Origin: Metaphire vulgaris
Taxonomy: Eukaryota > Annelida > Clitellata > Crassiclitellata > Megascolecidae
Assembly: GCA_018105865.1 (NCBI GenBank)
Contig: CM030832.1
Coordinates: 18,797,519 to 18,861,518, forward strand
DNA length: 64,000 nt
Direction: 5' to 3'
The translations under genes were made by a program, and so were the position numbers. Positions 40,146 to 52,000 of the stretch are shown in pieces. The notes beneath the pieces were generated by a model. The model saw only the letters and a program-made list of their open reading frames with translations. It was not told where the DNA came from and made no database searches. Numbering within the stretch: the first letter of the stretch is position 1; each line of letters begins with the position of its first letter.

Positions 40146-41465
40146 GCAGTTCATTGCCAAAAGTCTGCATGGCAATTCACATTGGACTGAGATTTTTATG
40201 TTAAATATGCTCACTCGTAAATAATAAATGTACTTTGAAATATGTCACTGGTTTTAAATATTTATCTGTGAACACTGTTGTGGAAGTTATGTTATATAAT
40301 ACCCCTATTAGCAATTCATTAAATAGCTAAATAAATAATGCATAAGTAAGATAAGTGAGTCAGAAGAACACAGAATCTTTTTAATATTGCTGACTCTTGC
40401 ACTGATTTTGGTTTTGAAGACGTAAGTACAGTTATTGCTAAGAGATTTGTAATATCGACAGCTTGACTGATTATTATTTGTTTAGAATAATACTGTATTT
40501 TGTTAAATGTTACAGTGATATAGATTAGTTGCTTGTTTTTAATTTTTGTTTTTTATTCTTTGTCTTCATTTTTTAATACTTGATTGCCTGTATTTTTATG
40601 TTGCTTTGGAAATGCAAAACAAGATACGTAAAGAAAATCCAAATTTGAGCTATTGAGTGGCAGTGTTGTTTTTTTTATGACTGACAGGTCCATTCACATT
40701 AAACCGTTGTGTGCCCTGATCCTTTGTTACTCGGTTTGCATAGCAGAGGAATCTCTCATGTCTTTCCAGGGAGGCAAATGTTTAGTGTCCTGCCTCCATC
40801 AATTCAGTCTCAGCAGGGATTGAGAGATGGCAATGATTCCAGCAGTGCTGCAGAGAAGCTGATTTTATGTAAAGGAGAAGGGGAAGGTGATGGCTTATGA
40901 GTATCCATTGCAACTGTAAGTAATGGTCCTCTGTGGTGTGATGCCTATACAGGAAATGGCTAGCTAAGGACAGTGACATTCAGCTTGTTTGACTAAGACT
41001 TTCTCAAAATGGAGGAGCCATTCAGTGAATGATTGAATGCATGCAGACATTCCTAGTTTTGTTATCCTTGTGGATAGTTGATCTGATAGCAGTCATTGGC
41101 AGTGGTTGTCTATTGTGCAGTCTTTTTAGAAGAGGAGAACTGATTAATAGGATTTGTTTTACCAGACACCGATTGTCTCCAGTTTTGTGGGAAAATCTGT
41201 AAGAGATTTCACGGTTGCATAAATTAATTTACTGATGTCTTTTAAAGACAGTTCAATATCCACTGACTGAATTGTCATCATTTTGCCTCATACAGACTTT
41301 ATGAAAGAGGATTGTTGTTTGGTGTAATCTCTGGAAGGTAGGTCTTCAGTTATACTTAACAGAATGTAATGTCATTCAAATTTCCATTTCAGGTTAGATA
41401 AATAAGTTATTAAATAGTTGTTTATGTAACTGTTTATACCAGCAATAAAACTGATACTATTTCTA
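40146..41465. other. No gene recognised
   Basis: No domain, array or inverted ends that I can support. Open frames near 40709-40979 lie on both strands and have no recognisable content. Confidence 0.4.
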
Positions 41466-41590
<125 letters not shown>

Positions 41591-41764
41591 CTCTTAATAT
41601 TTGTCAGGAATGTGTACACTTCAGAATGCATGATGCTGTCTTCATTGATTATATAATCCTTTTGCTGGACGTTGCTAGGTAGCGCGTCATTTTATAATGG
41701 GCAAAGCTTGATGAGGCAATGTAATTATAAAATTGTTCTTCTAACTTTGTTTGTGCATGAGTGT

Positions 41765-42262
41765 GTGTGTTTGCCCCTCACTTTTTCCAATCCTGCCCTC
41801 CGTCTTTTTCCCCTTGCTCCTCTTTTCTCTCCCCTCATTTCGTCTTCCCCTCTCTCCTATCTTTTCTCCTAAGCCTCCCATATCACTCCTCTATCTCATT
41901 CTTAGTACCTCCCCTTCCCAATTCCCTCCCTCTCTTCCTTCCCTCACTTCCCCTCTCTCTCCTCCCTACTCTGTCACTCAAACCTATCCTCCCCACTTCA
42001 CCTTTTCTCATCTCTTCCCTTTTATAAGTTTATTTCCCTCCTTTCTCCATCCACTCCTCACTCATTCCTCTATCTCCATCTCCACTCTCACCCTTTCCTA
42101 TACCATCCCCTTCTCTTCCTCTTTTCCACCTTCCCCTCCCTGCCCCATACTATGCTGCACAGCCTGCACTTAACCAAACATCATTGCTGAGATGTACATT
42201 ACTGGTTGTGTACTACTTTTTTATGTATGCTTGTCACGAATAAAGATGATTATTATTATCCC
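41765..42262 (+). repeat. Polypyrimidine tract followed by a retroposon-like 3' tail
   Basis: Bases 41770-42150 are C/T almost throughout on plus, without a fixed period. The following 110 bp end cttgtcacgaataaag then atgattattattat, resembling the A/T-repeat 3' tail of a LINE or SINE. The frames across the tract (S/P/L-rich) are not credible genes. Confidence 0.55.
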
Positions 42263-42412
42263 CATGCCTGTTCAATATAGTAGCAAAGTTGACAATGTAG
42301 TGGCATTAGAGGGCTTCTAGGCAGGGGTGTGATTGTGATGCCAATTACCGGTAATTAACAACTGGTTCGCTGGTGTAACTGATGTAGGCAACAATGGCAA
42401 CGCTTTGAGAAC

Positions 42413-42419
<7 letters not shown>

Positions 42420-42481
<62 letters not shown>
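42420..42481. repeat. (TG)n-(TA)n microsatellite
   Basis: A short TG run leads into about 28 TA units that end at the mariner terminus at 42482. Confidence 0.95.
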
Positions 42482-42484
<3 letters not shown>

Positions 42485-43115
42485 TGTGGCACAAACAAAT
42501 CTGACTAGTCACATTTAGGTTTGACATTTAATATAACATTGAATAAATTGCAAAATTTCTGATTTTCTTAATACGTAAGAAATTTCAGTCAAAGTGATGT
42601 GTTCAATTTGTCCTCTGTTTGCTGCAATAACCAATGATAATCACTTGTGAAACTGTCCAATAGCCTGGTTGATAGTGTCCTGGCTGATTTCGTCCCAGCA
42701 TGCTGTCAGAACTTGTCTCAAATGTTCAATATTGTGAATTCTCTGCCTGTAGACAAGTTGTTGAAGCACTCCCGGGGCGGTGCTAAGGGGGTGGGTCCAC
42801 GGGTCTGGACCCACCCAGCCTCGGGCAAGGACACCCAAGAAAATCGTGCAAATCCACAGAGTTTTTATTGGGGAACGAGGGGTAGTCTGAGCCGGGTCCT
42901 AGTTGTGTAGATTGCATTAGACCCACCCAGCCAACAAAACCCAGTGCTGCCCCTGAGCACTCCTCAGACTGAGTAGTCTACGGGATTCAAATCCGGACTG
43001 TTCGGCGGCCAATTTTCTGATTCAATGAAGTCTGGAACGTGAGCAGTGAGAAAGGCAACTGTTTTTCAGTGAACGATGAGCAGGTGCTCCATCCTGCTGA
43101 AAAGTGAGCTTGTCA
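42482..43115 (-). pseudogene. mariner-type transposase C-terminal part, interrupted by a hAT MITE
   Basis: The terminus CAGTGTGGCACAAAC at 42482 follows TA, as in Tc1/mariner elements. The minus-strand transposase reads FQQDGAPAHRSLKNS (catalytic Asp), a frameshift, WPPNSPDLNPVDYSV (third catalytic Asp region), a stop, and GVLQQLVYRQRIHNIEHLRQ, VLTACWDEISQDTINQAI, ending at 42641. The MITE 42773-42955 lies between YSV and GVLQQ. The N-terminal half and other terminus are absent. Dead remnant. Confidence 0.85.
42773..42955. mobile_element. hAT MITE with exact 8-bp target duplication
   Basis: agcactcc at 42765-42772 and 42956-42963. Ends CGGGGCGGTGCT and AGTGCTGCCCCTG. The body contains gggtgggtccacgg and the reverse-oriented gacccacccag. 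A second copy in the opposite orientation lies at 44433-44595. Inserted in the mariner transposase remnant. Confidence 0.92.
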
Positions 43116-43904
43116 CCAGAGTGAGCTAACCCTAACTCTAAGCCTCACTCTCCAGTAACTATCTTTACCTTAGGAAATGACACAGGGACACAAGAACCTG
43201 TGATAAATCAAGGTGTCTGGAGTTGCTGATGAATCAGTCATGCTTTGTGTGTTACTTTTATGTGGTGCAGACCCGGTAAATAAAGCTTATAATTATATGG
43301 TTCAAATTCAGAGGCATCCATTACAAGTTTTGTGTGTGTGTGTATTTTCACAGTTGCCGTCTACTACAGGACATCTAAGTTTTTCGTCATTATCTTCAAT
43401 AACCACGAGCTCAGCACCTGTTATTATTCACTTGATTAATTATTCATTGTGTAGCAACTGCAGGCAATATTTTAAAAGTAGTTTATATTTTCATCATCAA
43501 ATGCTGTCTTTGACTCCAAAGTTGGCAGTCATAATCTGTCTCGACTGAATTGGACATAAGTTTATTTCTTTGATTTAAGTAGCTGAGCAGGACTAGAGAC
43601 TGCAGGAATACAAGCATGCAATATTGACCACAGATTCAGATTACCACTTGCCTTTTTCCTTTCCCCTCTACTACTTAAAAAGTGGGCCAGTAGGGGAGGG
43701 GAGTCAGTAATCAGTCACCATTAAAGTCCCCTTCCCTACAAATGCCACATTGATCCATATCATGTATTTAGCGCTCTGGTAGGTTGCTTTAACTCTTGAA
43801 TGCATATGTTGAAGACACAAGGCAAAGGGCAAATGAGAAATGAGAAATACTGAGCTTTTTTGTCCAGACGTATTGAAGGAACTGTATATGACACCAGTTA
43901 ACTT
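43116..43904. other. No gene recognised
   Basis: A short aaccctaactctaagcc phrase lies near 43125. Otherwise unassigned. Confidence 0.4.
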
Positions 43905-44330
43905 GCAATTTTAACAGATTTAACAAAGCGTTGGACCAAACCAGTCAGCTGAACCAAACTGAATCGGCTCCAACACGCCCTGCTTCCAGGGGGATGCAGA
44001 ATAGGAGGAATAGCCATCAATAACCTAAGGTATGTGGATGCTGTGGTTTTGTTGGCATCTAGTGCACAGGGATTACAGGAGCAGGGTAGAGCAAGCAAGT
44101 GCATAGTATGTTTTTCAAATAAATGTAGACAAGTTCAAAGTGATAATGAAAGATAGAGAGTAGATTTCCATCAGGGTTAATCAGAAGATTTTGGAACAAG
44201 TGTCAAAATTTTTACTGGTACTCCTCAGTGCCATGATTGCATAAGATTGCTCTCTGGAAGAGAAAATAAATGCCAGATTGACAAAAGGAAGAGTGGCCAT
44301 CAGAAATAGGAAGCTTATGAAAGGATAATA
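43905..44330 (+). mobile_element. RTE-like LINE RT fragment with altered catalytic box
   Basis: GGIAINNLRYVDAVVLLASS is the 'I.NLRYADDT.LLA.S' RT block, with YADD read as YVDA, so the second Asp is lost. Later, with frameshifts, come ILEQVSKF and KGRVAIRNRKL, the post-RT blocks of RTE-type LINEs. Several stops. Confidence 0.68.
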
Positions 44331-44432
44331 ATATTTCTTTTTATTTATTTTTATTTATTTACTAGGTGTTTACCCGTCAAAAATGACGGGGGAGATTGGC
44401 TGTTTTACCACCCAATTTTGTGCAAATGCAAT

Positions 44433-44595
44433 CAGGGGCGGCGCTGGGTTTTGTAATTTGTTGACTGGGCGGGTCTAATGCAATCTACACAGCCATGCTC
44501 AGACTACCCCTCACCCCCAATCAACATTTTTCTGCGTATTTGAACGAAGGTGCCCCTGCCCGAGGCTGGGTGGGTCCGGATTCTAGCTCTGACCC
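44433..44595. mobile_element. hAT MITE, inverted relative of 42773-42955
   Basis: CAGGGGCGGCGCTGGG at the left, ...CTCTGACCCTG at the right. The interior gggtctaatgcaatctacac matches the other copy's reverse complement. Flanks aatgcaat and aatgaagg agree at 5 of 8 positions, so the duplication is worn. Confidence 0.75.
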
Positions 44596-45319
44596 TGAAT
44601 GAAGGATTTTGATTAAAATAACGCCCATTCGCAGGAATTTGATAGTCAAGGTAAGTGTACTGATTTAGTGTCGAACGACATTTTGATTCTCTTGTTTGCT
44701 GTGCTGCTTTTTGCTCCTCATTCTTTGATTGTCGAAAAGCTCAACTTTTTGTTTTGCACGGACGGTTAGAAAGAGGAATAAAAACTAAACAATGCAAATC
44801 ATCTTTTTAGCTCTTATATAGCCTGAGATATAGCAAATTCAAAAAAATTGGAAACTTTCTCAGAATTTAAAACTTTCACGAAATTCACGATAATACTTAT
44901 GATCGGGTTAGAACGGATAGATCTTTGCCAAATGTCAACCGATTTTCAAAATTTTTGGTTTATTTTGTTCCTCTGACATCCCTTAACAACCTGCAGAAAA
45001 TATTTTGCTAGCGGGCTTTAAAAAAAGTTTTGGGGAGAGGGTGATATTTTAGGCCGTAAAGTGGACTCTACCCCATATTTTTTGTTTTGCACGGACGGTT
45101 AGAAAGAGAAATAAACAATCTAAACAATGGTGCAAACCTCATCTTTTTTAGCTCCTATATAGCCTGAGATATAGCAAATTTAAAACGTTACAGCAATCAT
45201 TTCTGAAGAACGCTTTTCCAAAAATTAAATCCCCAGTACGGTGACAGCGTCTGAAAATTTAATCCACACTTGAGGGTAAAATTTAAAAAAATAGGGTTTG
45301 AGGTTAGGAAAGAGTAAAT

Positions 45320-46010
45320 ATATATAATTGGGGGTAGGGCATTGGGGAGAAGGAAGGGAGATTTGGGAGGAGGAAAAGTGGGTTGTACGGGTTTTGGAGC
45401 AGCGTTGTGTAGGTTTGGAAACGGGGTTTGGGGCCGGTGGGGTAGGGCGGAGCGCTGATGGGTTAGGGCCTGGGCGATTGGGAGAAGGATGGGTAGTTGG
45501 AAGGGGGAAGGAGAGGAGAGGGGGAACGGGGGCTTAGGGCCATGGCGGGAATGGGTTGGGGCTGGAATGGGTTGGGCCTGAGGCGATTGGGAGAGGATGG
45601 GGAGAGGGAAAAGGGATGGGAGAGGGAAAACGGGGGTTTGGGGCCGGGGCCGGAATGTGTTGGGGCCAGGGTGATTGGGAGAGGGATGAGGAGAGGGAAA
45701 AGAGATGGGGAGAGGAAATAAAAATGGGTTGAGGCCAGGGCGATTGGGAGAGGGATGGGGAGAGGGAAAAGGGTTGGGGAGACGGAAGGAGAAGGGGGTT
45801 TGGAGGGGGCGATTGGGAGAGGGATGGGGAGAGGGAAAAGGGTTGGGGAGACGGAAGGGAACGGGAGTTTGGGGGCGATTGGGGGAGGGGATGGGGAGAG
45901 GGAAGGAGATGGGGATAGGGAAGGGAAAAAAGGGTTTGGGGCCGGGGCAGGGAATGGGTTGGGCCTGGGCGATCAGGAGAGGGATGGGGTGAGGGGAAGG
46001 GGACGGGGTT
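45320..46010. repeat. G-rich minisatellite (GATTGGGAGAGGGATGGGGAGAGGG)
   Basis: About eight to ten degenerate units of roughly 60-90 bp, with shared phrases gcgattgggagagggatgg, ggagagggaaaaggg and ttggggccagg. The plus strand is over half G with many GGG/GGGG runs. A 181-codon P/S-rich frame on the minus strand results from unit length and composition and is not credible as a gene. Confidence 0.85.
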
Positions 46011-46135
46011 TAAGCTGCAATTAAGACGCTTCGTTAAACGCTCCGGTTTGATTAAACAATATTTGGTTGTCAATGACAACAGCGTCTTGCAATACCCGCC
46101 GTGTTGCTGTCGGACGGGCGGACGGACATCTAGCT

Positions 46136-46750
46136 TTTAACCCGTCAAAAATGACGGGGAGGGCTATCTCCTTCCCATTTTTTTGCAAAAGTTCGTATTA
46201 TCACATATAACAGTTTTTAATCTGAAACTGTAAAATGAATGCGTAGATTATCATTTAAAATTTGTCCTATGTGCTCACTGGGTGGCCATGTTCCCCTCTC
46301 CAATAATAATAATCGATTCCATTTGTATTTAAGAGATGCACCCCAGTGTTAATGCTCATTTTGGGCTTCCGGAATAATAATTTGCTCACGGAGGGCTTGG
46401 ATTTTTTCTCCCCGAGGGGCTGTGCCTCAGTGTAGAATAATAATGTGAGGCTGCGCCCTCACGGAAAACTGCGCCCAGTAATAATAATAATACGGCCTCC
46501 CTCGGGGCTTGGGCTTGGTCTCCGACGGGAGGCTGCGCCCACCCCACGTCGGTTGATAGGCTGCCCCTTCCAATAATAATAATAATAATAATACAACGTG
46601 CAGGCAATAGATAAGCTGCAATGAATACGCAGCGTCAAACGCTACGCCGATTAATTAAAGTTCGTTGTTATGGCAACAACGTCCTCCAAAATCTGCCGTG
46701 TATCGTGACCGACAGACAGACCGGACATCGAGAATTATATAATAAGATTT
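46136..46750 (+). repeat. Noncoding repeat unit 2, with TAA-punctuated GC-rich modules
   Basis: Starts CCCGTCAAAAATGACGGG (46141-46158) and ends gaccggacatcgagaattat, paralleling unit 1. Between 46300 and 46600, four or five GC-rich segments of about 60-110 bp (ctgcgccc, gaggggctg, ctcggggcttggg) are each separated by short (AAT)n runs. The segments 46387-46440 and 46495-46545 resemble each other. Confidence 0.6.
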
Positions 46751-46904
46751 CCAACTCAACTCATGATATACATAGCATAGCACATAGACAATTATACAAA
46801 ACAGATGAGCAAATCAATCTACCCAAAACCCATAATACGTACAGTATTACCAATAAGCACAATAATAAGCTTACTTAGCTAATTATAAACAGACAGCAAC
46901 AGAA

Positions 46905-47156
46905 GAAAGAAAAAAATAATGGAAAGTGTTGCAAGGAATACAGCATGTATGGGTGAAAAAGCTGAACAGTGAAGAAAAGGAAAACATACAGAAAATAATG
47001 GAAGCTTTTGAAATGTACTCATTATGAATCCTGCAAGGAGTAAACTGGAGAAAGAGAAAAACAATGAAGAAGTTTTGCAAATGGCAAACACAGATTATGG
47101 TTCATCAACACTGCAGGTGCAAAAGGTGCTGCACTGCGAACTTGCGCTTTATAAAT

Positions 47157-47216
<60 letters not shown>

Positions 47217-47380
47217 TTCAGGCATGCACAGAGGAACAGAGAAGCTAGGTCAACTCTGGAAAGGACAATCCAAGAAAGAATAATGTCTAGGGCATGGCAG
47301 AAAGGGTGACCAGAAGACGTTTGGCTTGGAGGGTGATGTGGAGGAGTGAAGAGGATTGCAATTGCCAGCAGCAGTCAGGA
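46905..47380 (+). mobile_element. RTE-like LINE C-terminal scrap split by (AAT)n
   Basis: Plus frames give IMEAFEMYSL then a stop, RILQGVNWRKRKT and NEEVLQ: the 'R..AFEMW..RR.L.I.W..R..N..VL' block. After the (AAT)n at 47158-47216 come STLERTIQERIMSRAWQKGD and KTFGLEG, the 'SLEKTI..G...G.R..GRQ..W.D' block. Frameshifted. Confidence 0.6.
47158..47216. repeat. (AAT)n microsatellite
   Basis: About 19 uninterrupted AAT units. Confidence 0.97.
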
Positions 47381-47782
47381 TAATAAGATGCTGGAGATGG
47401 GGAACAGGAGAAGATGAATGGCAGGCTGTAGGAACAGTTTAGGGCAAATTTAAGTGCAGTGGCAGAGCTGTTTGCTTCCTCTGACCCTATGGTAAGCTTA
47501 CAAAAAGGCTAATTAGAAAGAAAGCAAAGTGGAACTATGATGTAAATGCTGTAAAAAGAGTCTACAACAAACAGCAAAGCATGCAAAATGTGCATGTATT
47601 GCCTTGGACAGTAGCTAATGTTGAAGAAATGTGATTGACCTAAGTTTGATTTTATTACATTTAGCAGTATATCTTATGCATTTATTGATGTATAACTGAA
47701 TTGACATAAACTTGGGTAAAAAAGTGGGGCCCAACCCCTATACCTTCCTATATTCCTAATGTATGGTAAGTACAATAATAAG
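47381..47782. other. No gene recognised
   Basis: Possibly further decayed LINE flank; no motif that I can defend. Confidence 0.35.
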
Positions 47783-47790
47783 ACAACTTG

Positions 47791-48070
47791 CAGAGCCCGT
47801 ACGAAGTGGGGGTGCAGGGAGTGCAGCTGCACCCCTGGAAAAAAGTAGGGGGTGCAGCACACTCCCTGGAAGACGAGGCTGGGGAGGTGCAGATCTGCAC
47901 CCTTTGGAATTTTGGACTCAAAACTTTATAGGAAATTACCCTTTTTACTTGTCGACTCAAAAATATATTGGAGATGACCTTTTTTGGCTTGTCCACCGAA
48001 AAATGTGACAACCAAACATCTTGCCTCGGAAAATCTGCACCCCTGCTAAAAATTCGTTCCGACGTGCCTG
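47791..48070. mobile_element. hAT MITE with exact 8-bp target duplication
   Basis: acaacttg at 47783-47790 and 48071-48078. Ends CAGAGCCCGTACGAAG and TTCGTTCCGACGTGCCTG. The interior is an imperfect long inverted repeat around gtgcagctgcaccc-type sequence (ggggtgcag / ctgcacccc). Confidence 0.92.
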
Positions 48071-48078
48071 ACAACTTG

Positions 48079-48839
48079 TGTTTATTGTCATTTATATATG
48101 TGCTATAGCTGAACGGCTGCATAATTTTAGCATTCAGTGGTCCTAAATCCGAAAATCTTTAAATTTCTTTATGATGGTTATGTTTGATGGATAATTACTT
48201 GTACTGTGTGAACAAAAGTAGCAAAAAATATCAGCTTTGTAAAGCACTGAATGCAGAATTCAACTATGCATGATGGCATTCACTTTTCAAAGGCAGGGCT
48301 GAAATATATAGGGGTTGGTAACCACCCCTTAGAAAAAGACAATATGAAATACACCTAACATTGGAAGGCCTAAAGCATATAGGATTTTCATTTTTAGCCT
48401 CTTTACCGTCCAATTTAAAATTTGAATGCTGTTCCCATGGTGACCATTTATTTTTGGAAAAGACATTCTTCAAAACTGAACACAGTAATTATTGTTTTAA
48501 ATTTACTATATCTCAAGCGATGTAAAAGCTACGAAGGTGAGGTATACATCATTGTTTAGCTTTTTTATTGCTCTTTCTAACCATCCATTCTGAAAAATTT
48601 TTTGAGGTAGGTCCACTCTACTGCCTAAAATAACACCCTCCCCACATTTTTTTCAACCCTCACCAGCAAAACTTTTTTGAGTGGTAACCCTAATTGGGTG
48701 AGTGGAAAAGTTGTAGGAGACTGTCAGTGGAACAAAATAAATCAAAAAGTTTGAAAATCGGATCACTTTTGGTAGAGATAATATTACTTCTAACCCGAAC
48801 ACCCTTGTGTCGGAGCATAAGTCTTACTTTGTAAAAGCA
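48079..48839 (-). repeat. Inverted copy of the 44.7-45.1 kb repeat block
   Basis: Between 48490 and 48790, tactatatctcaagcgatg, ttgctctttctaaccatcc, ccactctactgcctaaaa and aaaatcggatcactt match, in reverse complement, phrases of unit 1 near 44810-45070 (tgagatatagcaaatt, ggttagaaagag, aggccgtaaagtgg). A weaker relative of the same phrases lies at 53010-53180 inside the TTAA-flanked element. No gene in 48079-48480. Confidence 0.6.
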
Positions 48840-49039
48840 TGTAGGTTCCCGGAACATTCAGTACCGGAACATTCGGTACCGGAAATTTCTGCACCAAAAT
48901 TTTACTTGTGGAAGATTTAGTACCAGATAATTTGGTACCGGATAATTCTGTACCAGATAAATCGGTACATGTTCGACATACAGATCAGATGACGCCTCAC
49001 CACCTAACCATAACCCTAATCCTAACTCTAGCTCTGGCC

Positions 49040-52000
49040 CTAATTGTTGTGTGTTGGGTTGTGTGTTGCGTGTACGACTATACGTGCTTGGTACACGTGT
49101 GTAGTAGCTATTGCGAGCAAATACTGCATTTTAGTTCGTTCTAGACAGTCTTCGGCTCTAAACTTCGGTATCTCATCAGGAGTTAGTGTCTGGATATCGG
49201 AACAGCGTCTTATTTATTTCTTAATTTTGGATAACATTGTTGTTTGACTGATTTTTGTTTGTTCACATGCCATCGAATGCTAAGGTTGCATACGGAAAGG
49301 AGTGCCTTCATTCGCTCAAACATGATAGACCACCGCTGCGTGCAACTAGGAAAGTGCTATTTCATTATGGCTTATGGTGGCTGAAGTGGAGGAGGCCATC
49401 GCTTGCAGCACAGCCACTCATAGTAAGCGAAGAGGAACCGAAGAAGCGTACGACAAAGGCTTCTGATAAAGGGGTTTCTATTGGTTGGCTTAATGTCCAA
49501 TCTATCAACAACAAATCAGCGTCAATTTGAGAACTTATAGATCTAGATGATTGCAGGTTCGATGTGTTCGTTGCATCAGAGACTTGGCACCGTGAATCCA
49601 GTGATGTCAGCCTAAAGAGAATCTGTGGACAGGATTATTCAGTCGTCGAACACTCCCGTGACACTGGCAGGGGTGGCAGTCTTGCCGTCTTTTTCAAGTC
49701 ATTTTACAAACTCACAATCACATTACCGCCAGTAAGGTCTTTTGAGTACATCTGTTTTCGTTTTATCATTGGATCGAACTCCTTTGTTATGCTGGCGATC
49801 TACAGACCTGGATCAGAAAGACCTTGCAGCAAGTTTTACGATGAACTGGCAGAGATTCTTGAGATACTCGTTCTTCAGCCTCATCCCGTGTTTATTGGCG
49901 GTGATTTTAATATTCATGTGCAGAAGGAAGATAATCCAGATGCGACACGGTTTCATGAATTATGTGGTTCATTTGATCTAAAACAGCATGTCGAAATTGA
50001 GACTCATGGTGCACATAATACACTCGACTTGGTGATGACTTTTAACAGCGACAGGATAGGAGTGGAAATTGTGGTTTATCCTTATGGGATGATATCTGAT
50101 CATTCTTGTATTGGTTCTGTTCATCACATACCTCAGATAACTGCACCAACATTCTACAAAGCTGTTCGTACATGGAGTAAAGTCGGTCAGAAGCTCTTCG
50201 TTAAGGCAATAGAGGTGAGTCCGCTTGGTACAAAGCAACTTAACCATAGTGCTGATGAGCTAGACGAAATCTACTTTACAACTCTGACGAGTCTAGCTAA
50301 TAAGTTCGCTCCACTTCATGTCATCAAGACAAATAGACTGAGGTTGTCCCCGTGGGTGGACGATGAATGTCGACAGCAGCGTAGACTCTGTAGACACCTT
50401 GAGCGCAAATTTAAGCGTACAGGTGACCAGTCGACTTGGAATGAGTGGGTTACTCAGATAAGGAGGAAATACGAGCTACTTCGTATAAAACGAGATGAGT
50501 ATTAGTTAAAGAGGATCAAGGCAGATGGAAATTCATCCTCTGGCCTTTGGAAATCGTTGTCGGTGCTTCTTGGACGCGACTCTTCACAAACTGTTGGAGC
50601 CGTTGGCCTCAGCGCTGAAAGTTTTGCCGACTTCTTTCAGGCTAAGGTCGCAAGGATTAGAGACGAATTTAAAGATAGGCCGGTGCATGACACTGATTCT
50701 GGAACTGAAAACAATAATCTTCTGACTTTTACTCATACTACTGAGGATGAAATACGTTAGATCATTCTTAAATCCTCGGCCAAATCTTCGCAGTTAGATC
50801 CATTGCCGACTTTTCTCATTAAAGAATTTGTAGACTCCTTGGTTGCATTTATAACTCTAATGGTGAACACTTCTATGGATGAAGCTAATATGCCGACTTG
50901 GGAGAAAGAGGCTATCATAACTCCACGATTAAAGAAATCGAACTTGGATTTGAATGAAATGTCAAACTATAGACCTACATTGAACATTTCATTCATGTCT
51001 AAAATCATTGAGCGAGTGGTCTCAACCAGATTAAAGCAGCATCTCAGTAAGTTCGATAAATGGCCTGTTTTTCAATCGGCGTACAGAAAAAACCATTCAA
51101 CTGAGACGGCGCTTCTCAGAATATTATCAGATGTGTTTGAAGCGGCGGATCAGGGCAAGGTTGCTACACTTATTATGTTAGATTTGTCGGCCGCTTTTGA
51201 CTACGTCGATCATGACATCTTTCTTAGCAGACTCGAGAGACGCTTTGGGCTTCGTGATAAAGTCCTCGAATGGATGAAGTCATATCTTATGAATCGAGTG
51301 TCCAGGGTGCTGTATAATGGCATGCTTTCTAGACCCTCAAGAATGTTGTATGGTGTTCCACAGGGATCCATTCTTGGTCCTCTACTCTTCGTTATGTTCC
51401 TTAGTGAGCTGGAAGATGTGGTACTGAGACATCAGCTCAAGATGCACTTCTATGCTGACGATGTTCAGCTATATTATAGCCATAAACTGGATGGATCAGT
51501 GGATGTTGAAAGTTTATTCTCGAGCTGCATAAGTGATGTTGAGTCTTGGCTTTCTAGGAATAAACTTAAACTCAATCAGAGTAAAACTGAGCTGATCTGT
51601 TTCGGAACGGATAAACAACTGTCTAAACACATTTTCTCAAGTTTGCGACTGGGTAATAACATGATTGTGCAATCTGAGGTCGTTAAAAATCTTGGAGTCC
51701 TACTTGATGAAAAGCTAACGATGACTAATCATATCAGCAGAGTGGTCGCTCAGAGCTTCTACGAGCTATGGCAAATTGAATCAGTTTATCCTCGCTGTCG
51801 GCTGAGGCTGCAACAGCTTTAGTGCACTCGTTTATTGGAACAAGGCTCGACTACTGCAATAGTCTTTTATACTCAATAACAGAAACACAACTACGTCGAC
51901 TACAATCTGTGCAAAACGCTGCAGCTTGACTTATAACGACCACGCCTCAGTCGTCTCATATAAAACCTGTTCTGAGAGCATTGCACTGGCTTCCCATGAA

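Larger units (their letters stand above)
44365..46135 (+). repeat. Noncoding repeat unit 1 (CCCGTCAAAAATGACGGG to ...GACGGACATCTAGC)
   Basis: Begins with the imperfect palindrome CCCGTCAAAAATGACGGG (44373-44390) and ends cgtgttgctgtcgg...acggacatctagc. Unit 2 starts with the same palindrome at 46141 and ends with a related phrase. Inside are two copies, 331 bp apart, of a block (ttttgcacggacggttagaa ... tatagcctgagatatagcaa; about 44750 and 45080), the MITE 44433-44595 and the G-rich minisatellite. No protein is recognisable. Confidence 0.6.

Noticed and set aside
41751..42173. 140-codon S/P/L-rich frame on plus
   Set aside because: It lies wholly in a polypyrimidine tract that cannot form most stop codons.
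42980..42995. tRNA B-box-like gattcaaatcc
   Set aside because: It falls in the codons of the mariner NSPDLNP motif and has no A box at the right distance.
45534..46079. 181-codon P/S-rich frame on the minus strand
   Set aside because: It is the complement of the G-rich minisatellite; the frame stays open because the repeat lacks stop codons, and no domain is visible.
47158..47216. CRISPR-like or other array
   Set aside because: It is a pure AAT microsatellite; no spaced repeats of CRISPR type exist anywhere in the window and the DNA is eukaryotic.
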